DNA of 64,000 nucleotides from Ehretia macrophylla (lineage: Eukaryota > Streptophyta > Magnoliopsida > Boraginales > Ehretiaceae), in the NCBI GenBank assembly GCA_037974665.1, contig CM075773.1:19024146-19088145 (forward strand). The letters run 5' to 3'. This document shows positions 35,325 to 48,660 of the stretch, piece by piece. Numbering within the stretch: the stretch's first letter is position 1; each line of letters opens with the position of its first letter. Position numbers and translations under genes: made by a program. The notes under the pieces were generated by a model. The model saw nothing but the letters and a program-made list of their open reading frames with translations. It did no database searches and was not told the DNA's origin.

Positions 35325-37034
35325 CGGAGCAAAAGTTATGGGCTCCGGAGCGACGGAGACTTGGTCCCAAGCCCCACGCCCTCGGTTTGTGGGCCCAGCC
35401 TCTACGCGAAGTGAAGCTGTCTCGCCCGAGGTGCCGCGGGATTCGGTAACAGAAATGGGACGGATTGGGTTGTCGCCCTTTTCGCGGCGCACGACGGACG
35501 ATCCGGGACGGAAAAACAGCGCAAAAGAAGAAAAGTGTCCCGAAACTGATCAAAACGTTCGATTTTGGGCTCCGTAAAAAGGCACAGCGAAGCAAAGCTT
35601 GGCTGCCCCGTCGTAGAGCTCTCGGATAGCTTTCCAACGGTATGCTGTGGGCCGCGTAACTCATTACGGATCAAAAGTTATGGGCTCCGGAGCGACGTAG
35701 ACCTGGTCCCAAGCCCCACGCCCTCGGTTTGCGGGCCCAGCCTCTACACGAATCGAAGCTGTTTCGCCCAAGGTGCGGCGGGATTCGGTAACAGAATTGG
35801 GACGGATTGGGTTGTCGCCCTTTTCGCGGCGCACGACGTACGATCCGGGACGGAAAAACAGCGCGAAAGAAGAAAAATATCCCTAAACTGATGAAAACGT
35901 TCGATTTTGGGCTCCGAAAAAAGGTCCAGCGAAGCGAAGCTTGGCTGTCCCGTCGTAGAGCTCTCGGAGAGCTTTCCAACGGTATGCTGTAGGCCGCGTA
36001 ACTCCTTACGGATCAAAAGTTATGGGCTCCGGAGCGACGGAGACCTGGTCCCAAGCCCCACGCCCTCGGTTTGCGGGCCCAGCCTCTAGGTGAAACGAAG
36101 CTGTCTCGCCCAAGGTGCCGCGGGATTCGGTAACAGAAATGGGACGGATTGGGTTGTCGCCCTTTTCGCGGCGCACGACGGACGATCCGGGACGGAAAAA
36201 CAGCGCAAAAGAAGAAAAGTGTCCCGAAACTGATGAAAACGTTCGATTTTGGGCTCCGAAAAAAGGCACAGCAAAGCATAGCTTGGCTGTCCCGTCGTAG
36301 AGCTCTCGGAGAGCTTTCCAACGGTATGCTGTGGGCCGCGTAACTCTTTACGGATCAAAAGTTATGGGCTCCGGAGCGACGGAGACTTGGTCGCAAGCCC
36401 CACGCCCACGGTTTGCGGGCCCAGCCTCTACGCGAATCGAAGCTGTCTCGCCCAAGGTGCTGCGGGATTCGATAACAAAAATGGGACGGATCGGGTTGTC
36501 GCCCTTTTCGCGGCGCACGACGTACGATCCGGGACGGAAAAACAGCGCAAAAGAAGAAAAGTGTCTCGAAACTGATGAAAACGTTCGATTTTGGGCTCCA
36601 AAAAATGGCCCAGCTAAGCAGAGCTTAGCTGCCCCATCGTAGAGCTCTCGGAGAGCTTTCCAACGGTATGCTGTGGGCCGCGTAACTCTTTACGGATCAA
36701 AAGTTATGGGCTCTGGAGCGACGGAGACTTGGTCCCAAGCCCCACGCCCTCGGTTTGCAGGCCCAGCCTCTAGGTGAAGCGAATATGTCTCGCCCAAGGT
36801 GCCAAGAGATTCGGTAACAGAAATGGGACGGATCGGGTTGTCGCCCTTTTCGCGGCGCACGACGTACGATCCGGGACGGAAAAACAGCGCAAAAGAAGAA
36901 AAGTGTCACGAAACTGATGAAAACGTTCGATTTTGGGCTCCGAAAAAAGGCCCAGCGAAGCAAAGCTTAGCTGCCCCATCGTAGAGCTCTCGGAGAGCTT
37001 TCCAACGGTATGCTGTCGGCCGCGTAACTCCTTA

Positions 37035-38060
37035 CGGATCAAAAGTTATGGGCTCCGGAGCGACGGGGACCTGGTACCAAGCCCCACGCACTCGGTTTAT
37101 GGGCCCAGCCTCTATGCGAAGCGAAGCTGTCTCGCACAAGGTGCCGCGGGATTCGGTAACAGAATTGGTACGGATTGGGTTGTCGCCCTTTTCGCGGCGC
37201 ACGACGTACGATCCGGGACGGAAAAACAGCGCAAAAGAAGAAAAGTGTCCCGAAACTGATGAAAACGTTCGATTTTGTTCTCCGAAAAAAGGCACAGCAA
37301 AGCATAGCTTGGCTGTCCCGTCGTAGAGCCCTCGGAGAGCTTTCCAACGGTATGCTGTGGGCCGCGTAACTCTTTACGGATCAAAAGTTATGGGCTTCGG
37401 AGCGACGGAGACTTGGTCGCAAGCCCCACGCCCTCGGTTTGCGGGCCCAGCCTCTACGCGAATCGAAGCTGTCTCGCCCAAGGTGCCGTGGGATTCGGTA
37501 ACAAAAATGGGACGGATTGGGTTGTCGGCCTTTTCGCGGCGCACGACGTACGATCCGGGACGGAAAAACAGCGCAAAAGAAGAAAAGTGTCCCGAAACTG
37601 ATGAAAAAGTTTGATTTTGGGCTCCGAAAAAAGGCACAGGGAAGCATAGATTAGCTGTCCCGTCGTAGAGCTCTCGGAGAGCTTTCCAACGGTATGCTGT
37701 GGGCCGCGTAACTCTTTACGGATCAAAAGTTATGGGGTCCGGAGCGACGGAGACTTGGTCCCAAGCCCCACGCCCTCGGTTTGTGGGCCCAGCCTCTACG
37801 CGAAGCGAAGCTGTCTCGCCCGAGGTGCCGCGGGATTCGGTAAAAGAAATGGGACGGATTGGGTTGTCGCCCTTTTCGCGGCGCACGACGGACGATCCGG
37901 GACAGAAAAACAGCGCAAAAGAAGAAAAGTGTCCCGAAACTGATGAAAACGTTCGATTTTGGGCTCCGAAAAAAGGCACAGCGAAGCAAAGCTTGGCTGT
38001 CCCGCCGTAGAGCTCTCGGAGAGCTTTCCAACGGTATGCTGTGGGCTGCGTAACTCTTTA
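37035..38060 (+). repeat. T-K-V module, copy 4
   Basis: T (37035, TTTTGTTCTCCG, AGAGCCCTCGG), K (37377, GATGAAAAAGTTTG, GGCACAGGGAAGC) and V (37719, GGGGTCCGG, CCCGAGG). The module lies about 5.1 kb after copy 3, without the rest of the nine-unit block. Confidence 0.8.
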
Positions 38061-38402
38061 CGGATCAAAAGTTATGGGCTCTGGCGCGCCGGAGACCTGG
38101 CCCCAAGCCCCCCGCCCTCGGTTTGCGGGCCCAGCCTCTAGGTGAAGCGAATTTGTCTCGCCCAAGGTGCCAAGGGATTCGGTAACAGAAATGGGACGGA
38201 TCGGGTTGTCGCCCTTGTCGCTGCCGACGACGTACGGTGCGGGGCGGAAAAGCAACGCGAAAGAAGAAAAATGTCCCGAAACTGATGAAAATGATCGATT
38301 TTGGGCTCCGAAAAAAGCCCCAGCTAAGAAAAGCTTAGCTGTCCCATCGTAGAGCTCTCGGAAAGTTTTCCAACGGTATGGTGTGGGCCGCGTAACTCTT
38401 TA
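38061..38402 (+). repeat. Most divergent unit noted, zone boundary
   Basis: Private changes include CTGGCGCGCCGGAG, CCCCCCGCCC, TTGTCGCTGCCGACG, ACGGTGCGGGGCGG, AAAAGCAACG, GATGAAAATGATCG and GAAAGTTTTCC, spread along the whole unit. It directly follows the last T-K-V module and precedes the S-rich zone. It may be an old unit left behind by homogenisation. Confidence 0.8.
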
Positions 38403-41400
38403 CGGATCAAAAGTTATGGGCTCCGGAGCGACGGAGACTTGGTCGCAAGCCCCACGCCCTCGGTTTGCGAGCCCAGTCTCTACGCGAATCGAAGCTGTCT
38501 CGCCCAAGGTGCGGCGGGATTCGGTAACAGAAATGGGACGGATTGGGTTGTTTCCCATTTCGCAGCGTGTGACGTACGATCCGGGCCAGAAAAATAGCAC
38601 ACAAGAAGAGAAGTGTCCCGAAACTGATGAAAACGTTCGATTTTGGGCTCCGAAAAAAGGCACAGCGAAGCATAGCTTGGCTGTCCCGTCGTAGAGCTCT
38701 CGGAGAGCTTTCCAACGGTATGCTGTGGGCCGCGTAACCCTTTACTGACCAAAAGTTATGGGCTCCGGAGCGACGGAGACTTGGTCCCAAGCCCACGTCC
38801 TCGGTTTGTGGGCCCAGCCTCTACGCGAAGCGAAGCTGTCTCGCCCGAGGTGCCGCAAGATTCGGTAAAAGAAATGGGACGGATCGGGTTGTCGCCCTTT
38901 TCGCGGCGCACGACGTACGATCCGGGACGGAAAAACAGCGCAAAAGAAGAAAAGTGTCTCGAAACTGATGAAAACGTTCGATTTTGGGCTCCGAAAAAAG
39001 GCCCAGCAAAGCATAGCTTGGCTGTCCCGTCGGAGAGCTCTCGGAGAGCTTTCCAACGGTATGCTGTGGGCTGCGTAACTCTTTACGGATCAAAAGTTAT
39101 GGGCTCGGGAGCGACGGACACCTGGTCCCAAGCCCCACGCCCTCGGTTTGCGGGCCCAGCCTCTAGGTGAAGCGAATTTGTCTCGCCCAAGGTGCCAAGG
39201 GATTCGGTAACAGAAATGGGACGGATCGGGTTGTCGCCCTTTTCGCGGCGCACGACGTACGATCCGGGACGGAAAAACAGCGCAAAAGAAGAAAAGTGTC
39301 TCGAAACTGATGAAAACGTTCGATTTTGGGCTCCAAAAAAAGGCCCAGCTAAGCTGAGCGTAGCTGCCCCATAGTAGAGCTCTCGGAGAGCTTTCCAACG
39401 GTATGCTGTGGGCTGCGTAACTCTTTACGGATCAAAAGTTATGGGCTCCGGAGCGACGGAGACCTGGTCCCAAGCCCCACGCCTTCGGTTTGCGAGCCCA
39501 GCCTCTACGCGAAGTGAAGCTGTCTCGCCCAAGGTGCCGCGGGATTCGGGAACAAAAATGGGATGGATTGGGTTGTTTCCCTTTTCGCGGTACACGACGT
39601 ACGATCCGGGACGGAAAAACAGCGCAAAAAAAGAAAAGTGTCCCGAAACTAATGAAAACATTCAATTTTGGGCTCCGAAAAAAGGCCCAGCGAAGCACAG
39701 CTTAGCTGCCCCGTCCTAGAGCTCTCGGAGAGCTTTCCAACGGTATGCTGTCGGCCCCGTAACTCCTTACGGATCAAAAGTTATGGGCTCCGGAGCGACG
39801 GAGACCTGGCCCCAAGCCCCACGCACTCCGTTTGCGGGCCCAGCCTCCACGCGAAGCGAAGCTGTCTCGCCCAAGGTGCGGCGGGATTCGGTAACAGAAA
39901 TGGGACGGATTGGGTTGTCGCCCTTTTCGCGGCGCACGACGGACGATCCGGGACGGAAAAACAGCGCAAAAGAAGAAAAGTGTCCCGAAACTGATGAAAA
40001 CGTTCGATTTTGGGCCCCGTAAAAAGGTCCAGCGAAGCAAAGCTTGGCTGTCCCGTCGTAGAGCTCTCGGAGAGCTTTCCAACGGTATGCTGTAGGCCGC
40101 GTAACTCCTTACGGATCAAAAGTTATGGGCTCCGGAGCGACGGAGACCTGGTCCCAAGCCCCACGCCCTCGGTTTGCGGGGCCAGCCTCTAGGTGAAGCG
40201 AAGCGGTCTCGCCCAAGGTGCCGCGGGATTCGGTAACATAAATGGGACGGATTAGGTTGTCGTCCTTTTCGCGGCGCACGACGAGCGATCCGGGAAGGAA
40301 AAACAGCTCAAAAGAAGAAAAGTGTCCAGAAACTGATGAAAACGTTCGATTTTGGCCTCTGAAAAAAGGCCCAGCAAAGCAAAGCTTGGCCACCCCATCG
40401 TAGAGCTCTCGAAGAGCTTTCTAACGGTATGCTGTGGGCCGCGTAACTCTTTGCAGATCAAAAGTTATGGGCTCCGGAGTAATGGAGACCTGGTCCCAAG
40501 CCCCACGCCCTCGGTTTACGGGCCCAGCCTCTACGCGAATCGAAGCTGTCTCGCCCAAGGTGCTGCGGGATTCGGTAACAAAAATGGGACGGATTGGGTT
40601 GTCGCCCTTTTCGCGGCGCACGACGTACGATCCGGGACGGAAAAACAGCGCAATAGAAGAAAAGTGTCCCGAAACTGATGAAAATGTTCGATTTTTGGCT
40701 CCGAAAAAAGGCACAGCGAAGCAAAGCTTGGCTGTCCCGTCGTAGAGCTCTCGGAGAGCTTTCCAACTGTATACTGTGGGCCGCGTAACTCTTTACGGAT
40801 CAAAAGTTATGGGCTCCGGAGCGACGGAGACTTGGTCCCAAGCCCACGTCCTCGGTTTGTGGGCCCAGCCTCTACGCGAAGCGAAGCTGTCTCGCCCGAG
40901 GTGCCGTTGGATTCGGTAACAGAAATGGGATGGATCGGGTTGTCGCCCTTTTCGCGGCGCACGACGTACGATCCGGGACGGAAAAACAGCGCAATAGAAG
41001 AAAAGTGTCTCGAAACTGATGAAAACGTTCGATTTTGGGCTCCGAAAAAAGGCACAGCGAAGCAAAGTTTGGCTGTCCCGTCGTAGAGCTCTCGGATAGC
41101 TTTCCAACGGTATGCTGTGGGCCGCGTAACTCTTTACGGATCAAAAGTTATGGGCTCCGGAGCGACGGAGACTTGGTCGCAAGCCCCACGCCCTCGGTTT
41201 GTGGTCCCAGCCTCTACGCGAAGCGAAGCTGTCTCGCCCGAGGTGCCGTGGGATTCGGTAACAGAAATGGGACGGATTGGGTTGTCGCCCTTTTCGCGGC
41301 GCACGACGTACGATCCGGGACGGAAAAACAGCGCAAAAGAAGAAAAGTGTCCCGAAACTGATGAAAACGTTCGATTTTGGGCTCCGAAAAAAGGCACAGC

Positions 41401-43873
41401 GAAGCATAGCTTGGCTGTCCCGTCGTAGAACTCTCGGAGAGCTTTCCAACGGTATGCTGTGGCCCGCGTAACTCTTTACGGATCAAAAGTTATGGGCTCC
41501 GGAGCGACGGAGACCTAGTCCCAAGCCCCACGCCCTCGGTTTGTGGGCACAGCCTCTACGCGAAGCGAAGCTGTCTCGCCCAAGGTGCCGCAGGATTCGG
41601 TAACAAAAATGAGATGGATTGGGTCCACACCCTTTTCGCGGCGCACGACGTACGATCCGGGACAGAAAAACAGCGCGAAAGTAGAAAAATGTCCCGAAAC
41701 TGATGAAAACGTTCGATTTTGGGCTCCGAAAAAAGGCCCAGCGAAGCGAAGCTTGGTTGTCCCGTCGTAGAGCTCTCGGAGAGCTTTTCCAACGGTATGC
41801 TGTGGGCCGCTAACTCTTTACGGATCAAAAGTTATGGGCTCTAGAGCGACGGAGACCTGGTCCCAAGCCCCACGCCCTCGGTTTGCGGGCCCAGCCTCTA
41901 CGCGAAGCGAAGCTGTTTCGCCCAAGGTGCCGCCGGATTCGGTAACAAAAATGGAACGGATTGGGTTGTCGCCCTTTTCGCGGCGCACGACTTACGATCC
42001 GGGACGGAAAAATAGCACAAAAGTAGAAAAGTGTCCTGAAACTGATGAAATCGTTCGATTTTGGGCTCCGAAAAAAGGCCCAGCGAAGCAAAGCTTGGCT
42101 GTCCCGTCGTAGAGCTCTCGGAGAGCTTTCCAACGGTATGTTGTGGGCCGCGTAACTTTTTACGGATCAAAAGTTATGGGCTCCGGAGCGACGGAGACCT
42201 GGTCCCAAGCCCCACGCCCTCGGTTTGCGGGCCCAGCCTCTACGCGAAGCAAAGCTGTCTCGCCCAAGGTGCCGCCGGATTCGGTAACAAAAATGCAACG
42301 GATTGGGTTGTCGCCCTTTTCGCGGCGCACGACTTACGATCCGGGATGGAAACATAGCACACAAGAAGAAAAGTGTCCTGAAACTGATGAAAACGTTCGA
42401 TTTTTGGCTCCGAAAAAAGGCCCAGCGAAGCAAAGCTTGGCTGCCCCGTCGTAGAGCTCTCGGAGATCTTTCCAACGGTATGCTGTGGACCGCGTAAATC
42501 TTTACGGATCAAAAGTTATGGGCTCCGGAGCGACGGAGACCTGGTCCCAAGCCCCACGCCCCCGGTTTGCGGGCCCAGCCTCTACGCGAAGCGAAGCTGT
42601 CTCGCCCAAGGTGCCGCGGGATTCGGTAACAAAAATAGGACGGATTGGATTGTCGCCCTTTTCGCGGCGCACGACGTACGATCTGGGACGAAAAAACTGC
42701 GCAAAAAAAGAAAAGTGTCCCGAAACTGATGAAAATTTTCAATTTTGGGCACCGAAAAAAGGCCCAGCAAAGTGAAGCTTGGCTGCCCCGTCGTAGAGCT
42801 CTCGGATAGCTTTCCAACGGTATGCTGTGGGCCGCGTAACTCTTTACGGATCAAAAGTTATGGGCTCCGGAGCGACGGAGACCTGGTCCCAAGCCCCACG
42901 CCCTCGGTTTGTGGGCAGAGCCTCAACGCGAAGCGAAGCTGTCTCGCCCAAGGTGCCGCGGGATTCGGTAACAAAAATGGGACGGATCGGGTTGTCGCCC
43001 TTTTCGCGTCGCACGACGTACGATCCGGGACGGAAAAACAGCGCAAAAGAAGAAAAGTGTCCCGAAACTTATGAAAACGTTCGATTTTGGGCTCCGAAAA
43101 AAAGGCACAGCAAAGCATAGCTTAGCTGTCCCGTCGTAGAGCTCTCGGAGGGCTTTCCAACGGTATGCTGTGGGCCGCGTAACTCTTTACGGATCAAAAG
43201 TTATGGGCTCCGGAGCGACGGGGACTTGGTCCCAAGCCCCACGCCCTCGGTTTGCGGGCCCAGCCTCTACGCGAAGCGAAGCTGTCTCGCCCAAGGTGCC
43301 GCCGGATTCGGTAACAAAAATGGAACGGATTGGGTTGTCGCCCTTTTCGCGGCGCACGACTTACGATCCGGGATGGAAAAATAGCACAAAAGTAGAAAAG
43401 TGTCCTGAAACTGATGAAAACGTTCGATTTTGGGCTTCTGAAAAAAAGCCCAGCAAAGCAAGCTTAGCTGCCCCATCGTAGAGCTCTCGAAGAGCTTTCC
43501 AACAGTATGCTGTGGGCCGCGTAACTCTTTACAGATCAAAAGTTATGGGCTCCGGGGCGACGGAGACCTGGTCCCAAGCCCCACGACCTCGGTTTGCGGC
43601 CCCAGCCTCTACGTGAAGCGAAGCTGTCTCGCCCAAGGTGCCGTGGGATTCGGTAACAGAAATGGAACGGATTGGGTTGTCGCCCTTTTCGCGGCGCACG
43701 ACTTACGATCCGGGACGGAAAAATAGCACAAAAGAAGAAAAGTGTCCCGAAACTGATGAAAACGTTCGATTTTGGGCTCCGAAAAAAGGTCCAGCGAAGC
43801 AAAGCTTTTCTGCCCCGTCGTAGAGCTCTCGGAGAGCTTTCCAACGGTATGCTGTAGGCCGCGTAACTCCTTA

Positions 43874-44215
43874 CGGATCAAAAGTTATGGGCTCCGGAGC
43901 GACGGAGACCTGGTCCCAAGCCCCACGCCCTCGGTTTGCGGGCCCAGCCTCTAGGTGAAACGAAGCTGTCTCGCCCAAGGTGCCGCGGGATTCGGTAACA
44001 GAAATGGGACGGATTGGGTTGTCGCCCTTTTCGCGGCGCACGACGGACGATCCGGGACGGAAAAACAGCACAAAAGAAGAAAAGTGTCCCGAAACTGATG
44101 AAAACGTTCGATTTTGGGCTCCGAAAAAAGGTCCAGCGAAGCAAAGCTTGGCTGCCCCGTCGTAGAGCTCTCGGAGAGCTTTCCAACGGTATGCTGTAGG
44201 CCGCGTAACTCCTTA
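43874..44215 (+). repeat. G-type unit, near-identical partner of 6272-6613
   Basis: It differs from 6272-6613 at two positions by hand alignment, but from the unit directly before it (43532-43873) at 13. Diagnostic states are CTAGGTGAAACG, CGACGGACG, GGTCCAGCG and GCTGTAGGCC. Confidence 0.85.
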
Positions 44216-44810
44216 CGGATCAAAAGTTATGGGCTCCGGAGCGACGGAGACCAGGTCCCAAGCCCCACGCCCTCGGTTTGCGGGCCCAGCCTCTAGGTGA
44301 AACGAAGCTGTCTCGCCCAAGGTGCCGCGGGATTCGGTAACAGAAATGGGACGGATTGGGTGGTCCTCCATTTCGCGGCGCACGACGTACGATCCGGGAC
44401 GGAAAAACAGCGCAAAAGAAGAATAGTGTCCCGAAACTGATGAAAACGTTCGATTTTGGGCTCCGAAAAACGGCACAGCGAAGCAAAGCTTAACTGTCCC
44501 GTCGTAGAGCTCTCGGAGAGCTTTCCAACGGTATGCTGTGGGCCGCGTCACACTTTACGCATCAAAAGTTATGGGCTCCGGAGCGACGGAGACTTGGTCG
44601 CAAGCCCCACGCCCTCGGTTTGCGGGCCCAGCCTCTACACGAAGCGAAGCTGTCTCGCCCAAGGTGCCGCGGGATTCGGTAACAAAAATGGGACGGAGTG
44701 GGTTGTCGCCCTTTTAGCGGCGCACGACGTACGATCCGGGACGGAAAAACAGCGCAAAAGAAGAAAAGTGTCCCGAAATTGATGAAAACGTTCGATTTTG
44801 GGCTCCGAAA

Positions 44811-45241
44811 AAAGGCACAGCGAAGCAAAGCATAGTTGTTTCGTCGTAGAGCTCTCGGAGAGCTTTCCAACGGTATGCTGTGGGCCGCGTAACTCTTTAC
44901 GGATCAAAAGTTATGGGCTCCGGAGCGAGGGAGACTTGGTCCCAAGCCCCACGCCCTCGGTTTGTCGGCCCAGCCTCTACGCGAAGCGAAGCTGTCTCGC
45001 CCAAGGTGCCGCGGGATTCGGTAACAGAAATGGGACGGATTGGGTTGTCGCCCTTTTCGCTGCGCACGACGTACGATCCGGGACGAAAAAACAGCGCAAA
45101 AGAATAAAAGTGTCCCGAAACTGATGAAAACGTTCGATTTTGGGCTCCGAAAAAAGGAACTGCGAAGCGAAGCTTGGCTGTCCCGACGTAGAGCTCTCGG
45201 AGAGCTTTCCAACGGTATACTGTGGGCCGCGTAACTCTTTA
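44811..45241 (+). repeat. Duplicated block, copy 1 (offset 3,419 bp)
   Basis: It carries AAGCATAGTTGTT, GAATAAAAGTG and GGAACTGCGAAGCG, the same rare states as 48230-48660. The offset of 3,419 bp is ten units less one base. Confidence 0.8.
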
Positions 45242-47539
45242 CGGATCAAAAGTTATGGGCTCCGGAGCGACGGAGACTTGGTCGCAAGCCCCACGCCCTC
45301 GGTTTGCGGGCCCAGCCTCTACGCGAATCGAAGCTGTCTCGCCCAAGGTGCCGCGGGATTCGGTAACAAAAATGGGACGGATTGGGTTGTCGCCCTTTTT
45401 GCGGCGCACGACGTACGATCCGGGACGGAAAAACAGCGCAAAAGAAGAAAAGTGTCCCAAAATTGATGAAATCGTTCGATTTTGGGCTCCGAAAAAAGGC
45501 CCTGCAAAGCAATGCTTAGCTGTCACGTCGTAGAGCTCTCGGAGAGCTTTCCAACGGTATACTGTGGGCCGCGTAACTCTTTACGGATCAAAAGTTATGG
45601 GCTCCGGAGCGACGGAGACTTGGTCGCATGCCCCACGCCCTCGGTTTCCGGGCCCAGCCTCTACGCGAATCGAAGCTGTCTCGCCCAAGGTGCCGCGGGA
45701 TTCGGTGACAAAAATGGGACGGATTGGGTTGTCGCCCTTTTCGCGGCGCACGACGTACGATCCGGGACGGAAAAACAGCGCAAAAGTAGAAAAGTGTCCC
45801 GAAATTGATGAAATCGTTCGATTTTGGGCTCCGAAAAAAGGCACAGCGAAGCAAAGCATAGCTGTCCTGTCGTAGAGCTCTCGGAGAGCTTTCCAACGGT
45901 ATGCTGTGGGCCGCGTAACTCTTTACGGATCAAAAGTTATGGGCTCCGGAGCGACGGAGACCTGGTCCAAAGCCCCGCGCCCTCGGCTTGTGGGCCCAGC
46001 CTCCACGCGAAGCGAAGCTGTCTCGCCCAAGGTACCGCGGGATTCGATAACAGAAATGGGGCGGATTGTGTAGTCGCCCTTTTCGCGACGCACGACGCAC
46101 GATTCGGGATCGAAAAACAGCGCAAAAGCAGAAAAGTGCCTCGAAATTGATGAAAACGTTCGATTTTGGGCTCCGAAAAAAGGCCCAGCGAAGCGAAGCT
46201 TGGTTGTCCTGTCGTAGAGCTCTCGGAGAGCTTTCCAACGGTATACTGTGGGCCGCGTAACTCTTTACGGATCAAAAGTTATGGGCTCCGGAGCGACGGA
46301 GACTTGGTCGCAAGCCCCACGTCCTCAGTTTGCGGGCCCAGCCTCTACGTGAACAGAATTTGTCTCGCCCAAGGTGCCAAGGGATTCGGTAACAGAAATG
46401 GGACGGATCGGGTTGTCGCTTTTTTCGCGGCGCACGACGTACGATCCGGGACGGAAAAACAGCGCAAAAGAAGAAAAGTGTCCCGAAACTGATGAAAACG
46501 CTCGATTTTGGGCTCTGAAAAAAGGCCCAGCAAAGCGATGCTTGGCTGTCCCGTCGTAGAGCTCTCGGAGAGCTTTCCAACGGTATACTGTGGGCCGCGT
46601 AACTCTTTACGGATCAAAAGTTATGGGCTCCGGAGCGACGGAGACTTGGTCGCAAGCCCCACGCCCCCGGTGTGCGGGCCCAGCCTCTACGCGAATCGAA
46701 GCTGTCTCGCCCAAGGTGCCACGGGATTCGGAAACAAAAATGGGACGGATTGGGTTGTCGCCCTTTTCGCGGCGCACGACGTACGATCCGGGACGGAAAA
46801 ACAGCCCAAAAGAAGAAAAATGTCCCGAAACTGATGAAAACGTTTGATTTTGGGCTCTGAAAAAAGGCCCAGCAAAGCGATGCTTGGCTGTCCCGTCCTA
46901 GAGCTCTTGGAAAGCTTTCCAACGGTATGCTGTGGGCCGCCTAACTCTTTACGGATCAAAAGTTATGGGCTCCGGAGCGACGGAGACCTGGTCCCAAGCC
47001 CCACGCCCTGGGTTTGCGGGCCCAGCCTCTACACAAAGCGAAGCTGTCTCGCCCAAGGTGCCGCGGGATTCGGTAACAAAAATGGGAGGGATTGGGTTGT
47101 CGCCCTTTTCGCGGCGAACGACTTACGATCCGGGATGGAAAAATAGCACAAAGGAAGAAAAGTGTCCTGAAACTGATGAAATCGTTCGATTTTGGGCTCT
47201 AAAAAAAGGCACAGCGAATCGAAGCTTGGCTGTCCTGCCGTAGAGCTCTCGGAGAGCTTTCCAACGGTATACTGTAGGCCGCGTAACTCTTTACGGATCA
47301 AAAGTTATGGGCTCCGGAGCGACGGAGACTTGGTCGCAAGCCCCACGCCCTCGGTTTGCGGGCCCAGTCTCTATGCGAATCGAAGCTGTCTCGCCAAGGT
47401 GCCGCGGGATTCGGTAACAAAAATGGGACGGATTGGGTTGTCGCCCTTTTCGCGGCGCACGACGTACGATCCGGGACGGAAAGACAGCGCGAAAGAAGAA
47501 AAATGTCCCAAAACTGATGAAAACGTTTGATTTTGGGCT

Positions 47540-47760
47540 CTAAAAAAAGGCCCAGCAAAGCGATGCTTGGCTGTCCCGTCGTAGAGCTCTCGGAGAGCTT
47601 TCCAACGGTATACTGTGGGCCGCATAACTCTTTACGGATCAAAAGTTATAGTCTCTGGAGCGACGGAGACCTGGTCCCAAGCCCTACGCCCTCGGTTTGC
47701 GGGCCCAGCCTCTACGCGAATCGAAGCTGTCTCGCCCAAGGTGTCGCGGGATTCGGTAAC
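47540..47760 (+). repeat. Duplicated block, copy 1 (offset 3,078 bp)
   Basis: It contains the rare TTATAGTCTCTGG with GCATAACTC upstream and GTGTCGCGGG downstream. The same combination occurs at 50618-50838, nine units on. Confidence 0.8.
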
Positions 47761-48229
47761 AAAAATGGAACGGATTGGGGTGTGGCCCTTTTCGCGGCGC
47801 ACGACTTACCATCCGGGACGGAAAAACAGCACAAAAGAAGAAAAGTGTCCTGAAACTGATGAAATCGTTCGATTTTGGGCTCCGAAAAAAGGCACAGCGA
47901 AGCGAAGCTTGGCTGTCCCGTCGTAGAGCTCTCGGAGAGCTTTCCAACGGTATACTGTGGGCCGCGTAACTCTTTACGGATCAAAAGTTATGGGCTCCGG
48001 AGCGACGGAGACTTGGTCGCAAGCCCCACGCCCTCGGTTTGCGGGCCCAGCCTCTACGCGAATCGAAGCTGTCTCGCCCAAGGTGCCGCGGGATTCGGTA
48101 ACAAAAATGGGACGGATTGGGTTGTCGCCCTTTTCGCGGCGCACGACGTACGATCCGGGACGGAAAAACAGCGCAAAAGAAGAAAAGTGTCCCGAAATTG
48201 ATGAAATCGTTCGATTTTGGGCTCCGAAA

Positions 48230-48660
48230 AAAGGCACAGCAAAGCAAAGCATAGTTGTTCCGTCGTAGAGCTCTTGGAGAGCTTTCCAACGGTATGCTGT
48301 GGGCCTCGTAACTCTTTACGGATCAAAAGTTATGGGCTCTGGAGCGACGGAGACTTGGTCCCAAGCCCCACGCCCTCGGTTTGTGGGCCCAGCCTCTACG
48401 CGAAGCGAAGCTGTCTCGCCCAAGGTGCCGCGGGATTCGGTAACAAAAATGGGACGGATTGGGTTGTCGCCCTTTTCGCGGCGCATGACGTACGATCCGG
48501 GACGAAAAAACAGCCCAAAAGAATAAAAGTGTCCCGAAACTGATGAAAACGTTCGATTTTGGGCTCCGAAAAAAGGAACTGCGAAGCGAAGCTTGGCTGT
48601 CCCGTCGTAGAGCTCTCGGAGAGCTTTCCAACGGTATACTGTGGGCCGCGTAACTCTTTA
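48230..48660 (+). repeat. Duplicated block, copy 2 (offset 3,419 bp)
   Basis: Partner of 44811-45241, with AAGCATAGTTGTT, GAATAAAAGTG and GGAACTGCGAAGCG in the same order. Private differences include GGGCCTCGTAAC and AGCCCAAAAG. Confidence 0.8.

Noticed and set aside
34987..35664. 225-codon minus-strand open frame (also 216 codons at 57213-57863)
   Set aside because: This minus-strand frame has one TGA per unit, at the complement of GGATCAAAAG. Base changes at single units (CGGAGC at 35325, CGGACCAG at 57554) remove it and fuse two units. With about four stops expected per 114 codons at this composition, one frame in six with a single stop is not remarkable.
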